64,000 nucleotides of DNA. Source: DAOTVD01 sp034437075. Lineage in GTDB: Bacteria; Chloroflexota; Anaerolineae; Aggregatilineales; J027. The notes under the pieces were generated by a model that was not told the origin of the DNA, did no database searches, and worked only from the letters and a program-made list of their open reading frames with translations. Of the stretch, positions 8,597 through 15,900 are shown in pieces. The DNA lies in NCBI GenBank assembly GCA_034437075.1, contig DAOTVD010000266.1:12242-76241 (forward strand), read 5' to 3'. A program made the translations under genes and the position numbers. The number at the start of each line of letters is the position of its first letter. Within the stretch, counting starts at the first letter, position 1.

Positions 8597-9727
8597 ATGC
8601 TGCCTTTCAATATTCACAACTCCGATATTCTAGTCGTAGATGACACCCCGCAGAATCTGAAACTGCTGTCGTCTATGCTCACCGAGCATGGCTATCGTGT
8701 ACGGCCCGCCATCAATGGCGAGCTAGCGCTGCAAAGTGCCCGCAAAAATCAGCCGCATTTAATTCTGCTGGATATTCAAATGCCCGGCCTCAACGGCTAC
8801 GAGGTTTGTACCGAGTTGAAGAACGACCTGCGTACGCGCGACATTCCCGTTATCTTCCTCAGTGCGCTGGATGGCACCGACGACAAGGTAAAAGCCTTTA
8901 AGGTCGGCGGGGTAGATTACATCACCAAACCCTTTCAGCTAGAGGAAGTGTTGGCGCGGGTGGAGGCGCAATTGACGCTACACTTACAATGGCGCGCCAT
9001 TGAAAACTTCCTGCGCCGCGAACGGGCCTACTACGAACAACTCAGCGAAATGAAAGATGATGTGGTGCGCACGGCCTCCCACGACCTGAAAAACCCGATT
9101 TTCGCTATCTTGGGGTATACCGAGTTGATCCGACAGGAATTAGATGGCGCACTTCCCACTACAATCGAGAGATATCTAGACCGCATTCAGGATAGCACCA
9201 CGCGCATGACGCGCCTCATCACCGATCTGCTGGACCTGGCCCAGGCCGAAAGTGGCATTGCCATGAACCTGGTGGAAACCGCGCTCAATCCCCTAATGGA
9301 GAACGCCGTACAGGCCATCGAAATCCTGGCGCAAAACAAGGGCCAAACCCTGGAAATGACCCCCGCGCCAACCGATTTGAGCCTGATGGTTGATGGCCCC
9401 AAGATCGAACAGGTCTTTTTGAACCTGCTATCCAACGCCATTAAATACACCCCTGAAGGCGGCCATATTCAGCTAAAGGCAGAGGAACTCGGCGACAACG
9501 AAGTGGCCGTTTCGGTGGCCGACAATGGCATGGGCATTTCTGAAAAAGACTTGCCCCATTTGTTTGAGCGCTTCTATCGGATCAGTAACCGCGATCACGA
9601 AATTGAAGGGACGGGCTTGGGGCTGGCGATTGTGAAAGCTATCGTCACCCAACACAATGGCAGGATTAATGTCGATAGCATGGTCGATCAGGGTAGTACG
9701 TTTACGGTGATCCTGCCGCGTGCCTAA
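8597..9727 (+). CDS. Receiver-histidine kinase (REC-HisKA-HATPase), soluble
   Basis: This cytoplasmic protein of about 376 residues carries an N-terminal receiver domain with Asp59 in LLDIQMPGLNGYE and the conserved KPF motif. It then has HisKA with His162 in ASHDLKNPIFAILGYTEL and a complete HATPase domain (FLNLLSNAIKYT, DNGMGI, GTGLGLAIVK). No membrane segment is present. It probably accepts phosphate from the upstream hybrid kinase and passes it on, or gates its own kinase. Start ATG 8597 has GAGAGA upstream; an alternative TTG at 8582 would overlap the hybrid kinase stop by four bases. No DNA-binding regulator is adjacent, so the final output is unknown. Confidence 0.9.
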   Translation: MLPFNIHNSDILVVDDTPQNLKLLSSMLTEHGYRVRPAINGELALQSARKNQPHLILLDIQMPGLNGYEVCTELKNDLRTRDIPVIFLSALDGTDDKVKAFKVGGVDYITKPFQLEEVLARVEAQLTLHLQWRAIENFLRRERAYYEQLSEMKDDVVRTASHDLKNPIFAILGYTELIRQELDGALPTTIERYLDRIQDSTTRMTRLITDLLDLAQAESGIAMNLVETALNPLMENAVQAIEILAQNKGQTLEMTPAPTDLSLMVDGPKIEQVFLNLLSNAIKYTPEGGHIQLKAEELGDNEVAVSVADNGMGISEKDLPHLFERFYRISNRDHEIEGTGLGLAIVKAIVTQHNGRINVDSMVDQGSTFTVILPRA

Positions 9728-9880
9728 GGGTAATGCCAGTATCCAGGCGACGGTTGCGAAAAGCACTTGAAATGCAATCGTGGAACCAACCAACAAAAAT
9801 TGTCGGTCTTGTTCATAATTCAACAATGGCTGTAACTACTCATGGACAGTTCAAAACAAACACAAATGTTTTTTCTGCCA

Positions 9881-9906
9881 AAACCGAGGGCTTAAGCCCT
9901 CGGTTT
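9881..9906. repeat. Perfect 26 bp palindrome
   Basis: The half-site AAACCGAGGGCTT (9881-9893) is followed directly by its exact reverse complement (9894-9906). It would form a 13 bp hairpin in RNA or a cruciform in DNA. It lies about 150 bp past the stop of the REC-kinase gene and is not followed by a T-run. It could be a dispersed palindromic repeat or the processing end of the upstream operon. Confidence 0.85.
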
Positions 9907-9937
9907 CATACGGATTTGTTTTGCGTTCTCCATCAGC

Positions 9938-10070
9938 CCTCACCCCAACCCCTCTCCCAAACGGGCTTTCAGCCCTGGGAGAGGGGCAAAAAGTGTCGGT
10001 TTCGGGTCGTTTTCCCCCTCTACCAGCCGCAAAGCGGCGTTTGGGAGAGGGGGATTAAGGGGGTGAGGGG
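9938..10070. repeat. Large GC-rich inverted repeat with internal hairpins
   Basis: CCCTCACCCC and CCCCTCTCCCAAACG on the left (9938-9963) are matched by the inverted CGTTTGGGAGAGGGGG and GGGGGTGAGGG on the right (10039-10070). Within the arms are smaller stems, CGGGCT/AGCCCTG (about 9962-9977) and GCCGC/GCGGC (about 10026-10038). The layout is that of a second non-coding repeat family, different in sequence from the MITE. Confidence 0.75.
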
Positions 10071-10163
10071 GAAGAATTGGCATAGCCTGAGCAGTTACCA
10101 AATCACTTGATAAGCCCAGATCGCGCTCGATACAGATCATGGCTTTAAGGCTTTTCCAAGTTT

Positions 10164-10345
10164 TTAGGCTTTTCCCGAAAAATAATTACCCCTCCCCAGC
10201 CCCTCCCCGAATTCAGGGAGGGGCTATTATGCGCACGAGTAAGTTCTACCCCCGAATTCGGGGGGAGCTAGAGGGGGGTAAAATCAAGCCGGTATCCTTT
10301 TCGACAAAAGCAAGCGGCATAGTTAAATACTTGGAAAAGCCTTAA
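10164..10345 (+). repeat. MITE-like repeat, copy C (complete, with an extra terminal repeat outside)
   Basis: Left end TTAGGCTTTTCCCG and right end CTTGGAAAAGCCTTA; the interior is nearly identical to copies B and D. Immediately outside on the left (10145-10161) is TAAGGCTTTTCCAAG, which matches the inverted form of the right end. This suggests the remains of a second nested or excised copy. A transposase remnant begins 35 bp after the right end. Confidence 0.85.
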
Positions 10346-10379
10346 CTGAACCGCTGGCATTGGTAGCGCCACAGAATAA

Positions 10380-10901
10380 CGTGGTCTAGCAAAAAAAGGG
10401 GGTCGTCTGATCGCTTGGCCGAATATCAACATTGTGCAGGTCGTCAAACGCCGCAGTGCGGATGGCTTGTCGATTGCGTGTCGGATCGCACAGGGCAACA
10501 CCGCGCAGGTGGAAAGGTGCCTGATGGACAGCCAACAAGGGGGTATCATCAACACCGCATTTATCGAGCGCATCAATGCCACTGTCCGCCAGTGCTTGGC
10601 CTGTCTGTCGCGCCGGACTCGGCATCTGGCTTGCCAGGCCAAAACACCGGAAGCGGGCATGTTCCTCGTCGGTTGTGTTTACAATCTGTGTACCGACCAT
10701 CACGCACGCCGCTTACCCTTGTGGCTTTCGGAACGCCGCTGTCGGTGGGTACAGCGAACGCCCGCCATGGCAGCAGGCTTAACCGATCATCGCTGGACCG
10801 TGGATGAGCTACTGACTTTCAAAATCCCGCCACCACCCTTTGTACCGCCAAAACGGCGCGGCAGACCACCGAAACGAGCCGTGCGGGGGGCTGTCACATG
10901 A
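10380..10901 (+). pseudogene. Truncated DDE-type transposase remnant (C-terminal part)
   Basis: The frame opens after a stop at 10377-10379 and runs to 10901 without a plausible start or N-terminal domain. It translates to text such as IINTAFIERINATVRQ, RRTRHLACQ, GMFLVGCVYNLCTDHH and a basic tail KRRGRPPKRA. I recognise this as the C-terminal catalytic part of a bacterial transposase, in which the NTAFIERINAT segment carries the last acidic residue. I cannot name the IS family with certainty. Half the protein and both IS ends are missing, so it is a dead fragment. It directly adjoins MITE copy C, but the two need not be related. Confidence 0.7.
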
Positions 10902-10932
10902 CCACGCTATCTTGTGGAGATACCAAGCGACT

Positions 10933-11868
10933 TTAGGTCGCCAAAAATTCGGCGATTTGCGAGGCAGTGCCCAGGTTCACGCGCGCCGTTTGGCGGTCGA
11001 TGCGTTTGACCAGCCCAGTCAGCACATCGCCAGGCCCCAATTCGATAATGGTGGTGACCCCAGCAGCAAGCATGGTTTGCACGCTGGTTTGCCAGCGGAC
11101 ATTAGCGGTCATTTGGGCGGTCAGTTCGGCGCGCAACTCATCCACGGTGGTCAGCGCCTGCCCGGTGACATTGCCGACAATGGGCACTTGTGGCGCGGTA
11201 AGTGCTGCCGCTGCTACAGCTTCGGCGAAGGCAGCCGCAGCATTGGCCATCAATGGCGAGTGAACAGCTACGCTCACCGGAAGTTGAATCGCGCGTTTGG
11301 CGCCTTTTGCCCGCGCGGCGTCTAACGCGCTTTCGATGCCTGCCACGGTGCCAGAAATGACCACCTGACCAGGACAGTTATCATTCGCGACGACGACCAA
11401 GTCGGGTACATCGGCGCAGATAGCACTCACGTCATCCAGGGAAAGACCCAAAATTGCAGCCACAGCGCCCGGCGTTTGTTCGCCCACTTCGGCCATCAGA
11501 TCGGCGCGGCGTTGTACCAGGCGCAAGCCATCTTCGAATGGCAAGGCTCCCCCGGCGACCAACGCGGTAAATTCACCCAGGCTATGCCCGGCCATATAGG
11601 CGGGTTGGGGTACATCCTGCGCGGCTAAGACACGCCACACCGCCACCCCAACCACGAACAGCGCAGGTTGCGTATAGCGCGTTTGGTTGAGTTGTTCGGC
11701 GGGGCCAGCGAAGCATAAGGCACTCAGCGCATACCCGAGCACATCATCCGCCATGCGAAAGGTCTCGTCCGCCACGGGATAGGCTATGGCGATGTCTTGC
11801 CCCATACCCACTTGTTGCGATCCCTGGCCAGGGAAAACAAAGGCACTCCGTGAGGGGTCGTAAGCCAT
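10933..11868 (-). CDS. fabD: Malonyl-CoA:ACP transacylase
   Basis: This cytoplasmic enzyme of type II fatty acid synthesis moves malonyl from CoA to acyl carrier protein. The 311-residue length is normal for FabD. Key features are the N-terminal FPGQGSQ (13-19), the nucleophile elbow GHSLGE with Ser96, the malonate-binding arginine in QRRADLM, and the catalytic His in VAVHSPLM near 205. It lies 29 bp downstream of rpmF on the same strand, an abbreviated version of the common rpmF-plsX-fabH-fabD arrangement; plsX and fabH are absent here. The start ATG 11868 has only a weak ribosome site. Confidence 0.96.
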   Translation of the reverse strand: MAYDPSRSAFVFPGQGSQQVGMGQDIAIAYPVADETFRMADDVLGYALSALCFAGPAEQLNQTRYTQPALFVVGVAVWRVLAAQDVPQPAYMAGHSLGEFTALVAGGALPFEDGLRLVQRRADLMAEVGEQTPGAVAAILGLSLDDVSAICADVPDLVVVANDNCPGQVVISGTVAGIESALDAARAKGAKRAIQLPVSVAVHSPLMANAAAAFAEAVAAAALTAPQVPIVGNVTGQALTTVDELRAELTAQMTANVRWQTSVQTMLAAGVTTIIELGPGDVLTGLVKRIDRQTARVNLGTASQIAEFLAT

Positions 11869-11897
11869 GTACGGTTCCGCAGGGTTAATGAAATGCG

Positions 11898-12086
11898 TTA
11901 TTCTTCGTCGTCAATAATGAAGACGGTATGGCCGTTGTAGGTGCCACATTCTTTGCACACATGATGAGCAGGTGTCCAAGCGTCGCAATTTTCACAGCGT
12001 ACCAGATGGCGCTGGCCCAGCGCATCGTGCGAGCGGCGATTCCGCTTGCGGCGCCGCGAAACTTTTCGTTTAGGTAAGGGACCCAT
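11898..12086 (-). CDS. rpmF: 50S ribosomal protein bL32
   Basis: This small basic ribosomal protein (62 residues) begins MGPLPKRKVSRRRKRNRRSH. It carries the zinc-ribbon pattern of bL32: CENC near residue 34 and CKEC 11 residues after it, so it is the zinc-binding (C+) form. A longer frame extends upstream, but the family start and AGGAG at about 12 bp support ATG 12086. It sits at the head of a two-gene unit with fabD, linking ribosome and lipid synthesis as in many bacteria. The acidic tail IIDDEE is slightly longer than in most homologues. Confidence 0.95.
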   Translation of the reverse strand: MGPLPKRKVSRRRKRNRRSHDALGQRHLVRCENCDAWTPAHHVCKECGTYNGHTVFIIDDEE

Positions 12087-12199
12087 AAGTAAATGGTTCT
12101 CCTGAGAATGTCTTAGGTATACAAACAGCGGGCCATGGCCCGAACCCAAGCATTCTATAGCACAGGCTGATAACCGTCAATAGGCATGCCTAGGCCAAG

Positions 12200-13297
12200 T
12201 CAGACCTCCGGTGGGGTTGTGCTGGTGGCTTGAGATGGCGTGCGCCCGCGCCCGGCATAAAGGCCAAAGTACATTTTGCCCGCTGTGCTACGAATATAGC
12301 GCGTAATCTGTACTTTTATCTTTCGGTCCAAATAACGCTTACCATCTTCCACAACCACCATGGTGCCATCCGCGAGGTAGCCCACCCCCTGCCCGGCTTG
12401 CTGCCCCTCGGCCACAATGGTCACCAACACATATTCACCGGGCAGTAATTCGGGTTGTAGGGCCAAGGATAGTTCGTTAACGTTCAACACTTTGACGCCA
12501 TGCACGCTCGCCACACCATTCAGATTAAAGTCGTTGGTCATCAATGGCACACCGCGCGCGCGGGAGACTTCAACCAGTTTGGCATCTACAGCGTCGATAC
12601 TGGCCGGGTCATCGTCGATGACATGCACCACGTTGGTCGGGTCTTGGCGCAGTTTATTCAGCACATCGAGCCCATGCCGCCCGCGTTGCCGGCGAATCGG
12701 GTCGTTGGAATTGGCGATATTTTGCAACTCGGTGAGCACAAACTGCGGCACATACAGAATACTGGGGATAAACCCGGTTTTACTGATTTCTAATAGCCGA
12801 CCATCAATAATTACGCTCGTATCGATGACAACGCCAGTTTCGTTTCCCTGATCGACGCCGGGGAATTCTGGCCCGCCCCGCAAGAAGCCCCGCGCCAGCA
12901 GATAAAAGTCTTGGGAGCGTGCCGAAAAAAGCAACACACCAAAATAAGACGCGACCAGCGCCACAATGGTGGGCATGTATATGCCGAAAATATCGGGCAA
13001 GCGAGAGAGTGGCCAAGCGAGCAAGACCGCAACAACCAACCCAAAGATCAGGCCAGTCATGGCCGTGGCCAATATTTCAATCGGCGTGCGCATTAAGACG
13101 CGCTGAAAGGAACGCGCGGGGCGGGTCGTTACCCAAGGGGTTAGAATAATACCAGTCAGGGACCCAACTAATGCGAATAGCAGCGCATTGACATCTTCTG
13201 GCAGGTTGAAGGCTTCGGCTGTAGAAACCCCAAAACGCGCGCCTAACAATGTGAACACGACCATGCCCAAAATACGAAACTGAAATTCGACGGACAT
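12200..13297 (-). CDS. Membrane-anchored PIN-TRAM domain protein (YacL-like)
   Basis: This 365-residue protein has four N-terminal membrane segments (residues about 1-130) and a PIN nuclease-fold domain. The PIN domain has acidic residues in VVIDTSVIIDG (Asp159), LTELQ, VDAKLVE and TNDFN. A C-terminal TRAM domain (LLPGEYVLV...DRKIKVQI) is presumed to bind RNA. The architecture is the same as the widespread Gram-positive YacL/PilT-N family, whose substrate is not firmly established. ATG 13297 is chosen because AAGGAG lies 5 bp upstream; a start at 13321 is less likely. All four PIN acidic positions appear intact, so nuclease activity is possible. Confidence 0.88.
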   Translation of the reverse strand: MSVEFQFRILGMVVFTLLGARFGVSTAEAFNLPEDVNALLFALVGSLTGIILTPWVTTRPARSFQRVLMRTPIEILATAMTGLIFGLVVAVLLAWPLSRLPDIFGIYMPTIVALVASYFGVLLFSARSQDFYLLARGFLRGGPEFPGVDQGNETGVVIDTSVIIDGRLLEISKTGFIPSILYVPQFVLTELQNIANSNDPIRRQRGRHGLDVLNKLRQDPTNVVHVIDDDPASIDAVDAKLVEVSRARGVPLMTNDFNLNGVASVHGVKVLNVNELSLALQPELLPGEYVLVTIVAEGQQAGQGVGYLADGTMVVVEDGKRYLDRKIKVQITRYIRSTAGKMYFGLYAGRGRTPSQATSTTPPEV

Positions 13298-13525
13298 GTA
13301 TTCTCCTTGTGATGCAGCCATGCGGATTATCGCTGTCGGTAGAATAAAGAGCGCGATAATGTGCTACCCGACCGTTCTGTTATCCCGTTATCTGGTCAAT
13401 CCGTCATCAGGGAGGCGTTAAACGTCCAGCTTTGGCCCGGGTAGCCAACAGGGCCGACATCTACCACTAGATAAATAATACGAGACTTTAGCATGAAGAC
13501 GCCCTGGCGTCAATTTGAGATGAGG

Positions 13526-14095
13526 TTATCGTAAGGCAATCGCCCCATAAATGGCCGCGCCGATGATGCTCAGCGGCACCATGAGCGCTGGACGCCACAA
13601 CGCCAAGCCAAATACGACGATCACCAGCGCGATCCAATCTGGATGGGCGCGAAACCCGGCCAGCCAGCTTCCGCCATGGTCGCGCGCAAAGACTTTGAAC
13701 GCCTGGTCGTACACGACATAGGCCAACAGGCCCACCACGCCGATGCTAGCGCCTTTGGCCGCGCCGCGTAAAACAGAGTTATTGCCCATATTTTCCCACA
13801 GGACGGTGACCGCCACGGCCATCATCAAAATGCTGGGGATGACAACGCCCGCCGTCGCCACAAGCGCGCCCGCCCAGCCCGCGACTTGCAACCCCACCCA
13901 AAAGGCCATTTTGGTAGCCAGCGGGCCGGGTAAGCCATAACCCGTGGCCAAGGCCGTGCGAAAGTCCGCATCCGTAACCCAGCCTTTGCCCGAAACGACA
14001 TCGGCTTCGATAATCGGTATCATAGACGGGCCGCCACCATAGGCAATGGTGCCCAGTTTCATAAACGTGGTGAAAAGTTCCCACAAGAGTGCCAT
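13526..14095 (-). CDS. chrA: Short-chain chromate transporter (ChrA family, single domain)
   Basis: This membrane protein of 189 residues has the CHR-domain signature GTIAYGGGPSMIP near residue 20 and the GYGLPGPLATKMAFWVG segment, with five to six hydrophobic helices. CHR proteins export chromate or import/export related oxyanions. Short versions normally occur as adjacent pairs that work together, but no partner is present here. The neighbours are a PIN-TRAM gene and, divergently, a flippase gene. ATG 14095 has GGAG about 10 bp upstream; longer frames to 14140 lack this. Whether it works alone, or in chromate at all, cannot be told from sequence. Confidence 0.82.
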   Translation of the reverse strand: MALLWELFTTFMKLGTIAYGGGPSMIPIIEADVVSGKGWVTDADFRTALATGYGLPGPLATKMAFWVGLQVAGWAGALVATAGVVIPSILMMAVAVTVLWENMGNNSVLRGAAKGASIGVVGLLAYVVYDQAFKVFARDHGGSWLAGFRAHPDWIALVIVVFGLALWRPALMVPLSIIGAAIYGAIALR

Positions 14096-14166
14096 AGGTT
14101 TGATACTCCGAAATGCTATCTTTAGGCAATCATAACGCACCCCAGCGGAGGTTTCATTAAGCCGTT

Positions 14167-15405
14167 TTGCAGCCCATTCACGAACGCATCTCGCGCAATA
14201 CCCTAATTTTGCTAACGAGCCAGGCCAGCACAGCGGGCTTGGCCTTTCTGCTGACCGTCATCCTGGCGCGGGGGTTGGGGGATGTTGGCCTGGGGCGCTA
14301 CGCGACGATTATGGCTTGGGTCTTGCCGCTGAGTCTGGTGGCGGATTTTGGGCTGAGCACCTGGCTGACGCGCGAAATCGCCGCCCAGCGCGGCCACACC
14401 CACGATTATTTGCGCCGGGCCTGGCCCATACGGGCGAGTATCGCGGGGGGGCTAGTCGGCGGTGTGTGGCTGGGCGCGCCCTGGCTGTTGCCGGGGGCCG
14501 GGGATGAACTGCGCCTAGCCGCCCCGCTCATCCTCATCGATACGCTATTCGGGACGTACACCGCTGCATGGCGCGCCTGGGAACGCACTTTCCCGATTTT
14601 AGTCCTGAATGCGGGCCTGCTGGCGGCGCAGACGGTCGGGGCGGCGGTGATCATTCACCAGGGCGGCGGCTTGATGGGCGTAATCGCGGTACTGGTTATC
14701 GCTGATGCCGGGCAACTGGCCTGCGCGTGGGTCTGGTGGCGTGTAGAAAAACTCGCGCAACCCGGCCCGCGTCGCGTCAATCTGCCGTCTGGGGAGCGCT
14801 TGCTACGCGCGGCTTGGCCTTTCGCGGTCGCGGGATTGCTAGGGATGGTGCAACTGCGCGCCCCGGTGTTGCTGATGCAAGCCTTTCAGCCCGCCGAGGC
14901 GGTCGGTTGGTATGCGGGGGCAGCCCGCTTTGCCGAGGCCGCACGCTTGCCCATCATGGCGCTATTTGGGGCGGTTTTCCCGGCCTTGTCCGCCATCCGC
15001 ACCGACCGCGCGAGCCAACAACTATGGCGGAGGCGTCTGGTGCGCGGGCTCTTGATCTATGGCGTGGCGCTGGGTGGCTTGTTTGTCCTATTGGGCGAGC
15101 AATTGCTGGGGCTGGCTTTTGGCGCGGCGTTTCGCGCGGGTGGCCCAGCATTGGCGATCCTGGGCGGGGGGTTGGCCGTGGCGCTGCTGCGCCAGCACGC
15201 GATCATTTTTCTATATATCAACGGCTATGAAGCGCGCGTGAACTGGGCCTTGGCGTTGGGGTTAGGCGTGCAAGTCGTCGCGGGGCTGGTCTGGGTGCCG
15301 CTATGGGGAGCAGCAGGGGCGGCGTTAAGCCTCCTGATGGGTGAGGGGGTAATGCTCATCTGGCTGCGCGGGTTGCAGCGGCGAGATAGACAGAATGAAG
15401 CGTGA
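14167..15405 (+). CDS. Polysaccharide/lipid-linked oligosaccharide flippase (MOP superfamily)
   Basis: A 412-residue polytopic membrane protein with about twelve hydrophobic segments. It begins with a basic stretch followed by LILLTSQASTAGLAFLLTVILARGLG and continues with GRYATIMAWVLPLSLVADFGLSTWLTREIA. This is the usual opening of Wzx/oligosaccharide flippases, where conserved LG.YG..F and DFGL..ls.R motifs occur. It presumably moves lipid-linked glycans across the membrane. No glycosyltransferases are adjacent. The frame is closed by a stop just upstream, so TTG 14167 is the first usable start. The last 81 bp overlap the convergent gene on the other strand. Confidence 0.82.
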   Translation: MQPIHERISRNTLILLTSQASTAGLAFLLTVILARGLGDVGLGRYATIMAWVLPLSLVADFGLSTWLTREIAAQRGHTHDYLRRAWPIRASIAGGLVGGVWLGAPWLLPGAGDELRLAAPLILIDTLFGTYTAAWRAWERTFPILVLNAGLLAAQTVGAAVIIHQGGGLMGVIAVLVIADAGQLACAWVWWRVEKLAQPGPRRVNLPSGERLLRAAWPFAVAGLLGMVQLRAPVLLMQAFQPAEAVGWYAGAARFAEAARLPIMALFGAVFPALSAIRTDRASQQLWRRRLVRGLLIYGVALGGLFVLLGEQLLGLAFGAAFRAGGPALAILGGGLAVALLRQHAIIFLYINGYEARVNWALALGLGVQVVAGLVWVPLWGAAGAALSLLMGEGVMLIWLRGLQRRDRQNEA

Positions 15406-15897
15406 GCGCGGCGTATAAAACACCCGGTAATGATGGCCGGGCATCAGAGCATCCGCTTCGCGGGGCCAAGCGCGCAGCCAGGCATCATCTACCACCAGAA
15501 ACCACAACAGCATATGGCGCGGCGGCATCCACACGGGCACCGGCGGCACACGATAGACCCACACCGGGCCTTCCGCGCGCACGGGGATTCCTTCGCCCAA
15601 GTCCGTCTTCAGATATTGCCAACGATCCCAGGCTTGCAGCGAAACCTGCACCGCCACAAACATAATGCCCACCGTCAGAACAATCCAGGTCGCGCTGAGT
15701 TGGCCATTCAGCAGAAAATACACCAGTCCGATACTCATCAAAACCGCCAGCCCCCAACTAAGGCCCACCCCCCAGCGCATACGGGTGCGTAACTCGCGCC
15801 ACAAGCGCGCCGCCTGATAATCCGTGATGCGGCCATCCAGGTTGGCGTGGTAGTCACTTTCGCTAAAGCGGAACACGTACTCCAAGCGCTGGGCCAT
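15325..15897 (-). CDS. Small membrane protein of unknown function (YcxB-like layout)
   Basis: This 190-residue protein has a short N-terminal cytoplasmic part (YVFRFSESDYHANL), two adjacent membrane helices (about 45-62 and 68-88), and a C-terminal soluble domain rich in aromatic and proline residues (FLVVDDAWLRAWPREA). The layout of two helices followed by a domain ending in a proline- and phenylalanine-rich strand recalls YcxB-like proteins, but the match is weak and no function is assigned. Its stop lies 81 bp inside the flippase gene on the opposite strand. It is only 3 bp downstream of the radical SAM gene, so the two are likely cotranscribed. Confidence 0.65.
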   Translation of the reverse strand: MAQRLEYVFRFSESDYHANLDGRITDYQAARLWRELRTRMRWGVGLSWGLAVLMSIGLVYFLLNGQLSATWIVLTVGIMFVAVQVSLQAWDRWQYLKTDLGEGIPVRAEGPVWVYRVPPVPVWMPPRHMLLWFLVVDDAWLRAWPREADALMPGHHYRVFYTPRSRFILSISPLQPAQPDEHYPLTHQEA

Positions 15898-15900
15898 GGC

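Larger units (their letters stand above)
9728..10379. other. Repeat-rich non-coding island
   Basis: No gene is supported here. The island contains a 26 bp perfect palindrome (9881-9906), a large GC-rich inverted repeat (about 9938-10070) and MITE copy C (10164-10345), and it borders a transposase remnant. The open frames crossing it are proline- and arginine-rich, run through the repeats and lack ribosome sites. Confidence 0.75.

Noticed and set aside
9733..10110. A 125-codon plus-strand frame after the REC-kinase gene
   Set aside because: It crosses two palindromic repeats and gives a proline- and arginine-rich product; there is no ribosome site.
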